Origin: Aquilaria yunnanensis
Lineage: Eukaryota; Streptophyta; Magnoliopsida; Malvales; Thymelaeaceae
Assembly: GCA_039654915.1 (NCBI GenBank)
Contig: CM077595.1
Location: 91,615,501 to 91,679,500 of the forward strand
DNA length: 64,000 nucleotides
Direction: 5' to 3'
This document shows, piece after piece, positions 54,926-64,000 of the stretch (its first letter is position 1; every line of letters begins with the position of its first letter). Both the position numbers and the translations under genes were made by a program. The notes beneath the pieces were generated by a model. That model worked only from the letters and a program-made list of their open reading frames with translations. It searched no databases and was not told where the DNA came from.

Positions 54926-56429
54926 AGAAGTGAGTTTATCAGTGCCTTTAGTTTAGCGACCTCATAGGCTCATACCATACCATAGCCATATACTTGTAAA
55001 ATGGGACATGCAAAGCGGACGTAAGTTAAAGTTCATATTTCAAAAATCCTTTTTACTCGAAATTTTACAGATCCTCTCTGGTTACCAGCCTACTATTGAA
55101 TAACATTTTTATGAATTCTTTACTTAACCTAAAAAAGAGGAAAAATTAATAAGAATTTTGAGACATTTAAAAAAAATGTTATTCAATGTATTATTAAACC
55201 TTTATAGTCTTAGCTTTTTAAATGATGTTGGTTTTGGATAAAAAAAAAAAACCTCTAAATTGATAGTAAGCTAGTTTCAATTAATCTATGAACCAAAGAA
55301 ATTTGCTAACTAAAGAGCTGTATATGATGGTTAAATTTAGCGCCCTAAATCCTAGCCACATATAAACTAAAAACAATCATGAAGGGACTGTGTCATGTCC
55401 CATAATATCTTTCTCCTAACACTCTAGTCATTTGAAAGTTTTGTATGATATAGTGGGGTAAATAGTACCAATAATCCCGAACATTTAATTCTCATTGTAA
55501 ATTGGTTCTTTTTTGCATGGGGTGCGTGTTGATCGTGGGAGTTCACGAAATACTGTTTTAGTGTTGAAGCAACAATCGCTTCCTAGCAAATCTTTTCTGC
55601 ACAATGCTCCAAATCAAGCAGAGAAATTCTTCCTTGAGGTGTCCACATTTTATCTCACTCAAATCAACTCGCGTTGCCGTATGGAAGTCACCATAGCATA
55701 CAAGTGATTAGACTTGCAAAGTGAACAATTTGTCCATTCTTTCTGGCGTGTCTTTTCTAATCACGGCTACAAGAGCTATGATTACAGTAATTTACTAGCA
55801 TCACAAAATTGTAAAGTGTCTACTACTTTTTCTTTGCTTCCATAGCTCTTCATATATTAGTGCAAGTAATCGAAAAAATAATACGAGGAAGAAAATAAGA
55901 AATTTCTGTTCACTGATGGTACCAGGCTGAAACAAAAATAGAATTGAAGAGGAAGTAAATATGCATCAGTAATTCTCAAAAATGGACATGCCAAGCTTGT
56001 AATTCTCAAGTCTGAATCAGAGTCTCTCACTAGAATCATAAACTACGAAGAAGAAAATAACAAGAGACTGCACATCTTACGCCAGGTAGGAAAGCATGTC
56101 AAGCAAAGAGTTCACATTATTAATTCGATTTGGACCTGCTCATTCAACAGGAGATTACAAGAGCTCCCACCACTTGCGCTGCTCAACAATTATCTGAAAA
56201 ACTAGGGCTAAAGGTAAATATTTCTCTGCTGTTAAGTGAACAAAGAGCCTTGTATTGCACCTTCTGAAGCCTTCTCTGTGAGTTCTGAATTATAGATAAT
56301 GCAGCTGGTACTTGACCTGATAACTACTGTTATGGAAACCAGCCTCCATAGTCCATACTTAGGAAACTTTACTAGTGCAAAGATGACCTTCCTCAGAAAT
56401 CTTCTGACATAACTGTTCAGACAAGAACT
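54926..56429. other. Convergent intergenic region
   Basis: 3' flanks of the potassium transporter (plus) and the J-domain gene (minus). AT-rich; no further gene is supported. The plus frame at 55513-55707 lacks any recognisable feature. Confidence 0.5.
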
Positions 56430-59216
56430 TTAAAACAGTCTACTAGTCCAGTCGCAATCATTATCATGATGATTACTACTCTTTTTTGCTTCATCCTGGA
56501 TAATGGGTGAGCTTTCCCTTGATTGTGTTGTTGGGTTCAAGTTCGGAACATGAGTAGCCTCTTTTCCCTCATCATGATTAATGGCTGCGCTTTCCACTGA
56601 TTGCATTGATAGGTTAAACTTCAGAACCTGACAGGTCTCCTTCACTGCATCCTGCTTAATGGGTGACCCTTCCCTCGATTGCACTTTTGGATCTGAATTC
56701 TGAACTTGACCACCCACTTTCACTTCATCCAGGTTGACGGGTGAGCTTTCCCTCAATTGCATTGTTGGGTTCAAGTTTGGACCATGACCAGTCTCTTTAA
56801 CTTCCTTGGCACTAAGATGTGAGCTTCCTCTTGACTGCATTGTCGGGTTCAGCTTCAGAACACAGCCAGTCTCTTTCACTTCTTCCAGGTTAACAGGTGA
56901 GCTTTCCCTTGATTGCATTCTCAGGTTTAGTTTCTCTGAACTTGAACATGGCGCATCAAGATTTGCATCAGCAGCATCCATTTTCAAGATTTCATGAATA
57001 GTGGTTTTCAAGATTTCATCTGCATTAGTGGGTGAGCTTTCCCTTGATTGCATTGTTGGGTTCAAATTTGGAACATTAACAGTCTGTTTGACTTTGTCTA
57101 GGTTAACAGGTGACCTCTCCCTTGATTGCATTGTTGCGCTTAGTTTCTCTGAACTTGAACATGAAGCATTTGGAGTTCCATTAGCAGTACCTGTTTTCAA
57201 GATTTCCTGAACAGTGATTTCATCAATATTGGCTGGCAGAGCAGCAGGATCAAGCTCAAATGAACCTTTTGGCACTCCTTCCCCCTCCACACCAGTCAGT
57301 ACATGTGATGGAATTTGGTGGGAAAATCTGAATAACTCGTTGGGTGGTATCTGAAAAGCATCTACTCCTTCCTTGGCTGTTCGACAGAAAACACTGACAA
57401 AGTTTTTCAACTTACCCAAGTGAGCAACGTGTATACCATCACCTTCAACATACTCTGACAAGATCTCAACATAGTCAAACTCAAATTTCATGTCAGTCTC
57501 TGAATCTTGTTTCCATTTAATGTCCCAGTTCTTGAAAAGTGCCCAAGTTTCCCCCTTTCTCGGATATATCTTAAAGCTTTTTCTAGCTTTTCCTTTTTCC
57601 AAGCAAATCAAATGAGAGAACATAAAACGATCATTGGTATCTTCAGTATCCCCAATTATGAACTTACCACAAGAGACCGGCAAACCTTCATCTACCCATT
57701 CAATTTCATCCTTCCTTTTTGGGTCCGGATCAAGCCATGTTATCTTCAGCTTAAATCCAGAGAAACCAACATTTCTGACCCAAGCATAAAATCTAGGCAT
57801 GGCATCCAGCGTATCATAAACAGCCCAAATCTGTCCAGGAGCAAAACACCTTTCTTTTTTGTCCTTGTCAAAGTCATTGAACTCTGATTGCGGGCATACA
57901 TATAATTCTCTGTCTTCTTCACTCACGGTACTTGAATCTAGCGAAGCATCAGCATCAGAAATTTCTCCAGAAGTTTCAACACTCTTTTTCGGATCACATT
58001 CTTGTGCTTTTTCTTTGCTTGATTTCTTCTTAGTATCTATGTTATGATCAGGTGCAGCTTTTCCACCAGAAGTAACTTTTTCCTTTTCCATCTTTTTTTT
58101 TGTTCCGCAAGCTTCTTCTCTTCCTGTATCATCACCTATTTCTGTTGCAGAGGGTGACCTACTCCCTTTCGCCTTTTTGGGACCATTGGTTAGTTCCCCA
58201 TCATTGTTATGATTTCCTTTATCAGAAACCTGTTGCTTAAGCCTAACTGATCTCCGTGAAGTCCTCTTTGCATGGCATTCAGCATTCTTTTCAAACGGAG
58301 GACCACCATGATCACCATCCACAATGTTGTCTTCTTCAGTCTCAAAACACTCACTAGAATTCCTAGATCGTTTTCGTTTCTTACTATTCACTTTCGGCAC
58401 AGCCATATCAGAACCGCGACTTCCCTTTGAAGAACATGGCATTTTAGAATTCTCAGCCCTTGAATTCCCTTGGCATCCCTCTTCCATCATAGAAGCTCCT
58501 TGATTCTGACCTTCACTTTGTTGGGAGTAACTTGGCTGATTCAAGCTTGTTGGCTCAGCATATGCAACGTATGTTTTGCTGCAAGTTTTACAACGAAGAG
58601 CTTTTTGGAGTACATCCATACCATACTGATACTTAGCCGAACAATAAGGACACTTTGTTGAGAAAGTTGGACCTCTGGAAGACCCTTGATTAGTTGGCTG
58701 TGGTCGGAAATTCACACTTGTAAAGTTCGAGAACATATTGTTGTTAAAATCAGGGTATGGATGCCAACTCCGCTTGAGTACTGATCTATATATAGAAGCA
58801 GATGCTGATTTACCAACAGTTGCTTTCCTTTTCATGTCAAATGCTGAACGTTTACTGTGATTCAAAAGCACACTTTGTGCTTCTCCAACCAGCTTAAAAG
58901 CAGCATCGGCACCAGGGAACTTATTTTTATCAGGATGAAGTAGCAGGGCAAACTTCTTATATTGCTTCTTGATTGTCGCTTCATCAGCTGTCTGTTCAAC
59001 CTGCAGTATACCATACCAATCTACCTCATTCAATATTTTTTTCTCAGCAGCACAATGCACATCGCAGACCATTAAAATCTGCGATATGTTCTCCAGATCA
59101 GAATAGAGCTTTTGGGCCTTGAGAGCAAATTTGCGAGCCTCAGTAAAGTCCTTGGTTTGCATCATCTCCTCCGCAAGCTCCTTGGCCTTCATTGCATCAT
59201 CCTTATTGCATTCCAT
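56430..59216 (-). CDS. J-domain (DnaJ/HSP40) protein with DUF3444 and C-terminal repeats
   Basis: 928 residues, single coding exon. The start MECNKDDAMKAKELAEEMM matches the usual N-terminus of plant J-DUF3444 proteins; upstream codons lack an ATG. Domains: J-domain at about 66-127 with the HPD tripeptide in LLLHPDKNKFPGAD (Hsp70 ATPase stimulation), a CxxC..CxxC zinc-ribbon-like region (CPYCSAKY...CKTCSKTY, about 188-215), a Lys/Arg- and Ser-rich linker with a nuclear-signal-like SKKRKRSR (about 278-285), and DUF3444 at about 437-657 (FAPGQIWAVYD, then FVSVF). The last 233 residues hold eight degenerate units of about 26 residues, MQSRESSPVNLDEVKETG-like, each with an SP site. The likely place of action is the nucleus. 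The DUF3444 function is not established here. Confidence 0.93.
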   Translation of the reverse strand: MECNKDDAMKAKELAEEMMQTKDFTEARKFALKAQKLYSDLENISQILMVCDVHCAAEKKILNEVDWYGILQVEQTADEATIKKQYKKFALLLHPDKNKFPGADAAFKLVGEAQSVLLNHSKRSAFDMKRKATVGKSASASIYRSVLKRSWHPYPDFNNNMFSNFTSVNFRPQPTNQGSSRGPTFSTKCPYCSAKYQYGMDVLQKALRCKTCSKTYVAYAEPTSLNQPSYSQQSEGQNQGASMMEEGCQGNSRAENSKMPCSSKGSRGSDMAVPKVNSKKRKRSRNSSECFETEEDNIVDGDHGGPPFEKNAECHAKRTSRRSVRLKQQVSDKGNHNNDGELTNGPKKAKGSRSPSATEIGDDTGREEACGTKKKMEKEKVTSGGKAAPDHNIDTKKKSSKEKAQECDPKKSVETSGEISDADASLDSSTVSEEDRELYVCPQSEFNDFDKDKKERCFAPGQIWAVYDTLDAMPRFYAWVRNVGFSGFKLKITWLDPDPKRKDEIEWVDEGLPVSCGKFIIGDTEDTNDRFMFSHLICLEKGKARKSFKIYPRKGETWALFKNWDIKWKQDSETDMKFEFDYVEILSEYVEGDGIHVAHLGKLKNFVSVFCRTAKEGVDAFQIPPNELFRFSHQIPSHVLTGVEGEGVPKGSFELDPAALPANIDEITVQEILKTGTANGTPNASCSSSEKLSATMQSRERSPVNLDKVKQTVNVPNLNPTMQSRESSPTNADEILKTTIHEILKMDAADANLDAPCSSSEKLNLRMQSRESSPVNLEEVKETGCVLKLNPTMQSRGSSHLSAKEVKETGHGPNLNPTMQLRESSPVNLDEVKVGGQVQNSDPKVQSREGSPIKQDAVKETCQVLKFNLSMQSVESAAINHDEGKEATHVPNLNPTTQSRESSPIIQDEAKKSSNHHDNDCDWTSRLF
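56450..57150 (-). repeat. Eight 78-bp coding repeats at 3' end of J-domain gene
   Basis: Units around (plus strand) GGTGAGCTTTCCCTTGATTG and CATTGTTGGGTTCAAG, mostly 78 bp (26 codons), in frame. One unit is enlarged by a second CSSSEKL-containing segment that duplicates sequence from just before the array. Confidence 0.85.
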
Positions 59217-59311
59217 TCTTAATGCAAAGCCAGATGACAGTTTCAATTTGCACACACTCAATGGCCAAGTGATAGCTTAAATATACAAGAGCAGCTAAGT
59301 TAAGAACAGAG

Positions 59312-60950
59312 CTGCAACCTTTTTCTTTTCCCAATAAGAAACAGCTACATTTTATCATCCAGAAACCTCAGCACCAGATTGTAGTACCTGGCTACTCCTA
59401 TACAGATGATCCTGCAATATTTTTCATAAAATTTATGCAACTGGTACCATGTACCAACTAAAAAAAGGTTTACAGCAACCAATCATCATAAACTGCAGCA
59501 GGTAAAATATTTCATTTCCCTACTGAACTCTACACAGTTGGTTCTCCAGTGGCCAAAACTATACATGTAATGAATCTAGACAAGAAAAATCCCACATCAA
59601 AATAAGTAGTTGAAGTGATGAAAGTAAAAGAGCAATTACCTTATTTACTTCTGTAATCCACCAGCATGACGCACTGAAGCAGCTCGTGATGATACCTGGC
59701 AGGCTCCCTAAGGAGTCTGACACACTTTATGAAATGGCATTCACTTCACCTGGCACTAATGCAGTATATTTTGTTGCTTTTGGAATAGAGCTGACAACAG
59801 CCACAGGACAAGTGGTTATGTCCCCAAGACTGCAATTTTAAAAAGTGGTCTGCGTGTAGACTTCTGGCTATCCTGCTTAAATCTTCTTCAACGTACATAC
59901 AAATTCCCAAATCTTCTGTGTTTCCAGCTACTATTCACCTTACACCAAAAGATAAGCCAGCTTTGTGCTGTTAAAATACTTTGAACTGAAGAAAACAAAA
60001 AGAAACTGATGGAAGTCAGAATTTGGCCAAAAGAAAGCAGCTGAACTGCAACACACTTCCAGTTTCTTGTTTCTTTAAAATTCAATCAATGACGCACAAT
60101 TTTTCCTTCTCAATAAGAAAACTTCATTAAGACATTGAGAACATGCTAAAAGTTATTTACGAAAAATAAAGTCCAGAATTTTGGAACACTCTATTTTGCT
60201 AATGTTTAAATGCCTACAAACCCAAAAAATAATAGTGTGCATCCATCTATTCTTCACTGAGACGGGGAAAAAAAAAAAGAAAAACAATAATTTCAAAAAA
60301 AAAGAAACAGAAACCACCGTTCCTTCAAAAACTCTTCTATTTCATTCTTGTCAAACTGTCCAAAATCCATAATTAATCAGAGAAAAGGAATAATCAAATA
60401 CCAAGAAGATGAGAAAATTAGAATTACAACAAAACAGTTGAGTTTCATGAGAGCAAATCTACCCATAACATAAGGGAACCAACATTACTCTTTTATCAAA
60501 TTCCAATTCTTTTCACAGTTGTCACGTCACAGCATCAACAATCAACCCATAAAATCCCCACTTAAAATACAGGAGCCCAGCAAACACTTAGTAAAGGATT
60601 CCATCAGTAAGGATCAAATAATAACAATAATAATAATAATAATAATAAACAAGAAAATGAAAAGGGAAAGCTCCTACAAGAAGCCCAAGGACAGTGGCAA
60701 ACAACAAAATTGAGTTCGGAAAACGCCAAAAAATGGCCATTCAGAGAAACCCATTTCAGAACTCACTAAACTCAACCCAATAAGCACATAAACGAAGCAA
60801 GACCGCTTCACTTCCACAGCTGTGTAAGTCCAAGATTTTGAACATAACCAAAACAGAACAAACCCTAGACAAGAAAATCTCGATCAAGCAATACAAATTA
60901 GTTACTCTGAAGACGGAAAAAAAGGGAACAGACAATGAGGGAGGGCTTAC
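59312..60950 (-). other. Probable 5'-leader intron of J-domain gene
   Basis: On the minus strand a donor CCAG|GTAAGCC at 60950 and an acceptor TTGCAG|CTCTG at 59312 define a 1639-bp intron in the untranslated leader. Additional donors near 59646 (AATAAG|GTAATT) and 59390 (GCCAG|GTACT) hint at alternative leader splicing. The interior shows no gene. Inference from splice consensus only. Confidence 0.5.
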
Positions 60951-61059
60951 CTGGTTTACGACATGGACAACGAAAATACGAAATTCCTAAAGCGCGAGTT
61001 CCTTTTTTTTCCGAGGTTGAAATCCGAAGAGACGAAGCTGTAATTTTGATAACGCCCCC

Positions 61060-62239
61060 ATTTTCTCAAAGACTTGTAATTTGATAAAGGGACATGTAAT
61101 TTTTGAGGCAAGTGGGTCTGTGGGTGTAATGATGGAAATACCCTTGTACTTTTCTCGATTTTGCATTACAAGTCTTTGAGATTTAGAATTCTGAAATTAG
61201 ACAGACAAACTGACGAACTGTTTGAAAAGCAGGGGCAAATTACAATTTTCCGGTCTTTCACTTTTGGATGAGGTCAATTCTTGCTCTACATGAGGAGGTG
61301 TTGGATACTTGGATTAGATCGTACCCGAAATTTTCTATTTAAGGTGTTTGGGCTCATTAAATGTCAATTTAATTACATGGATGTGAAATTCTAAAAATTA
61401 AAAAGATAGATCCAATTTAATTGCCATTTGCCAAAATGTTGAGGTCATTTTTATCTGTTTTCTTTGTTACTATTTGGAGATAAATAATGGTTAAATTTTT
61501 TTTTTAATTTGTCTATTTCTTTTTTTAAATCGTTAAGTCAAGTCCTCCACTCATTAGCAAATGAGGCATGGTTTCAAGTCAGAACACCTGATTAAGCGTC
61601 AAGGGCTTCATGTGTGGTCGTAATCAAGTCCTTCCATTTCCACTATTTAAAATTGAACTATGCATGAATAAGAGAATCCAATTGAATAATTTTGAAAATA
61701 AAAGGGTCGATCATGATTTTTGTCTCAGTCGTATAGGGAATACACACACACGTACTTAGGATGCGATACACGGCAGAAAAATGAGGGACAGCCTAATAAT
61801 GAGTGGTGTTATAAAATGTTTTCTCTAAAAATGCTTAAACCATGTCTCTCAAATCGGTGACTATATCAGTGTATTTTGAAGTAACCATTAACCATAATTA
61901 TAACTTTTGATGGTCTTTTATTCTTTGATAGGGGTATACATCATCACATGTCCAGATATATGAAGGGAAAATATTATAAGTCCTAAAATAACTTGCACAA
62001 ATGATGAAAATATTTGTTTGCTGCTTGATTGAAATTTGAAAAATGTTGTACAATTTTTTTTTTCGAAATAGACATGCATATGTTTGTTCCTAATCATACC
62101 ATGTGCAAGGGTACATATTGTATAAATCTCTTCATACATTTGACATCTTTTGATTTTAAGTCGCCACAAAATACAGAACACATTATGTTTTATAACTTTT
62201 GTGCTAAATGATAAAGGAAACAGTGACTGTATACCTAAT
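61060..62239. other. Intergenic region upstream of J-domain gene
   Basis: AT-rich. The segment near 61040-61270 has a loose inverted repeat around GACTTGTAATTT and AAATTACAATTTTCC, which may be a decayed MITE. No gene is supported. Confidence 0.4.
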
Positions 62240-62920
62240 GGGTAAATTCCATGGGAGGTTATTTAGTTTTTTTTTGCCTCAAATATAGTCCTTGACCTTC
62301 AAGTTGTCCTATTAAAGTCTCTTACTTCATGTAGAGTATCCAAATTGATTCCTTTTCGTCAATTTCACTGTTAACTTTGAGGGAATAATGCTGACATTGC
62401 ATTAATTAACACTATAATAAATATTAAAATAATAATTTTGATTCTCACATTTTTCAATCAATAATATAAACTTGACACTTTTAAATGTAATGTTTACAGC
62501 CTAATATGTCCGACGGTAGAGAGAGATAACGAAGGAAAAGGGGACTATGGTGAACTTGATGGTATGTGTCTAGATCCAAGGTTGAGGGTAGCTGGCCTCA
62601 GCTGCGGTTGGCTCGGGTGGGCAACGGGCTGCTAAATGACACCTCTCTCTATCAATTGATAAGGAGTATTAGCAGTAAATTTAAAAGTTTAAAGTTTATA
62701 ACTATTAATAGGAAATGTTAGAGGATTAGACCTCTAGTCAAAGATTTACTTTAATATTAATTTATGGTACATCATCATTTTCCATCAAAGTAGAAGGTGA
62801 TAATGACGGAAATGACCTGGTTAGCATACACTATATGAGGTGAGTGACTTTAGTAGTACAACCAAAAGGTCAAGGACCTATTTGAGACAACAATAAAAAT
62901 TCTCATGAAATTTTCCCAAT
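62240..62920. mobile_element. Inverted-repeat (MULE-like/foldback) element
   Basis: The left end (CTCAAATATAGTCCTTGACC, TCCTATTAAAGTCTCTTACT, TTCATGTAGAGTATCC) is matched in inverted form at the right end (GGTCAAGGACCTATTTGAG, GAGTGACTTTAGTAGTAC, ACTATATGAGG). Imperfect arms are over 100 bp. The interior has no coding capacity and includes a GGTAGCTGGCCTCAGCTGCG segment. Exact ends and target duplication are not certain. Confidence 0.6.
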
Positions 62921-63205
62921 ATCAAATTATCAAGGTGTTTGCAAAGTCTACTTGTACCCATTTATTGCTCGAAGAAAATATTGACTTTCATTGTCATTTT
63001 AGATACACAGCCCTGAGATGATTTGTAGAACAAAACAATCTCGGGAAAGATGTTCCTCTTGCTATTATGCATTCTTCATGTAAACTCTCAATATTTTTAC
63101 TGAGGGTAGTAAAAACTAACTCTACTTGCTTTTTAAGTTTCAGCAAGTTTATGAAGATGAGGCCAACAAGTAACCAGCTGTGTTTATGAAGAACCTGAAC
63201 AAGCT

Positions 63206-63514
63206 TCAAGGTGCCTGTTGGAAAGACAAACGGCTTAGCGAATCGATTCGAACAATGAGCTCATCCTCAGGGCCAGACTCATCACTGGAACAACCAACTG
63301 CATGACCTTCCTCCGTCTCTCCTTGTTCTTGTCTCCGAGCGACTATTTCGCCCTTCAGCTCTCTCTTCCTCATGGTAGCCGACCCTTCAGACTTTGCTGC
63401 GACAAGACGACCCCGAGGTGGGGAAACATGCCGTAGTGACATGTTCTGTTCAGAGGAATGCTTAGTCGGAGCAACCCTTGAAAAACTTCTGCTCCTCTGC
63501 CATGGAATCTCGAC
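63206..63514 (-). CDS. Probable terminal exon of an unidentified gene
   Basis: On the minus strand an acceptor CTGACCAG at 63515-63516 is followed by an in-phase frame of 102 codons. It starts VEIPWQRSRSFSRVAPTKHS, has an Arg/Glu-rich middle (REL KGE IVARRQEQ), an acidic SSDESGPEDELIVRIDS segment, and ends LSFQQAP before TGA. Composition and the acidic/Ser tail look like real protein. A possible preceding exon is at 63608-63691. The gene would extend beyond the window. Family not recognised. Confidence 0.4.
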   Translation of the reverse strand, partial: VEIPWQRSRSFSRVAPTKHSSEQNMSLRHVSPPRGRLVAAKSEGSATMRKRELKGEIVARRQEQGETEEGHAVGCSSDESGPEDELIVRIDSLSRLSFQQAP

Positions 63515-63607
63515 CTGGTCAGTTGAAAGCTAGAAGGTTTAAGACGGTGAAACCAAAACCTTGAATGATCAGCATTGTCCCCAGGGAAAATATAACAATC
63601 CACTAAC

Positions 63608-63691
63608 AGAGGTCGGTATAGAGCTAATGGAGTTTGCTTGGCCAGTCTGAACTCGAATCTTTTGAGAAGGCTCAAGAGGAAAATTTCTCAT
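63608..63691 (-). CDS. Possible penultimate exon of the same gene
   Basis: Frame NFPLEPSQKIRVQTGQ then NSISSIPTS, ending at a GTTAGT donor in phase with the exon at 63206-63514. The 5' border is uncertain: an AG lies at 63687-63688, and an in-frame ATG is at 63691. Confidence 0.28.
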
Positions 63692-64000
63692 GAATCAATT
63701 TCCAGAAATGCAATAAAAGTATCATGAATTTATTTCCAAGAATGCGATTCAGTCTAGGTGTATGATCTGCCCAAGACTGACTGGAGAAGGGACTGGACTT
63801 GGTACATGAAAGCTGATCCCAGAAAGGGGAAAACAAGAGACAAAAATATACCAATCCTAATTGTCCAAAAATTAACCATATTCTTAATCCCAATACTACA
63901 ACAGCAAAAACTGGAAGTCCAAATATTTAGATGGCATTTAGTTGTAGAATTTTTTTTCCTTCTCCGAGTTTCAATATGAGGGTATAACATGATAAAAAAG

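Noticed and set aside
1..64000. tRNA, rRNA or snRNA genes
   Set aside because: No cloverleaf-like or conserved rRNA sequence was noticed. The tRNA-like ATCCCCAGTGGAGTCGCCA stretches are primer binding sites. A tRNAscan run was not possible here.

Overview
This is plant nuclear DNA, most likely from a eudicot. It is AT-rich, has GT/AG introns, a KUP/HAK potassium transporter gene and a plant-type J-domain/DUF3444 gene, and is dominated by plant LTR retrotransposons. The species cannot be read from the sequence alone. All family names come from reading the sequence; no database search was run.

Layout. Positions 1-4004 are gene-free: a roughly 20-bp minisatellite (480-2170), then degenerate telomere-like TTAGGG/TTTAGGG arrays (2175-2885 and 3330-3480). 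Positions 4005-42064 are one LTR retrotransposon of the Tat/Ogre type (Ty3/gypsy), bounded by the 5-bp target duplication AGAAA. It reads on the minus strand, so its 5' LTR is at the right. Inside its gag gene sits a second, much younger relative (18785-36348, target duplication CTTAG), also on the minus strand. Each has large TG...CA LTRs of about 3.1-3.6 kb, a tRNA-type primer binding site and a purine tract. Neither has recognisable reverse transcriptase or integrase, so both look non-autonomous.

The main discovery is the cargo these two elements share. Downstream of gag, in the sense orientation and in the same order, each carries three tandem copies of a 182-residue protein and one cytokinin-activating LOG phosphoribohydrolase. 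The 182-residue protein has a basic patch followed by a C-x2-C-x4-C-x3-C finger and resembles the cysteine-rich nucleic-acid-binding / silencing-suppressor proteins of flexiviruses (Betaflexiviridae). All four cargo ORFs are intact in the young element. In the older one, one copy has a nonsense codon and LOG has a Gly-to-Asp change in its phosphate loop. Three of the four cargo ORFs have a shared TATA-like module upstream. A 2-2.5 kb array of tandem hairpin-forming units lies between LOG and the 3' LTR. Together this suggests a retrotransposon lineage that captured a host hormone gene and an RNA-virus-type gene and has kept them.

Positions 42065-64000 are host gene space. There is a small minus-strand gene for a basic peptide (43460-43639). 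A complete eight-exon KUP/HAK/KT transporter lies on the plus strand (46260-54925, 732 residues). Its fourth intron holds a decayed Ty1/copia element (47631-52506), which in turn holds a 763-bp Mutator-like TIR element (49355-50117). A J-domain protein gene is on the minus strand (56430-59216), with a leader intron. The right edge probably carries the last exons of another minus-strand gene. Two further inverted-repeat elements (about 44690-45050 and 62240-62920) lie between genes.
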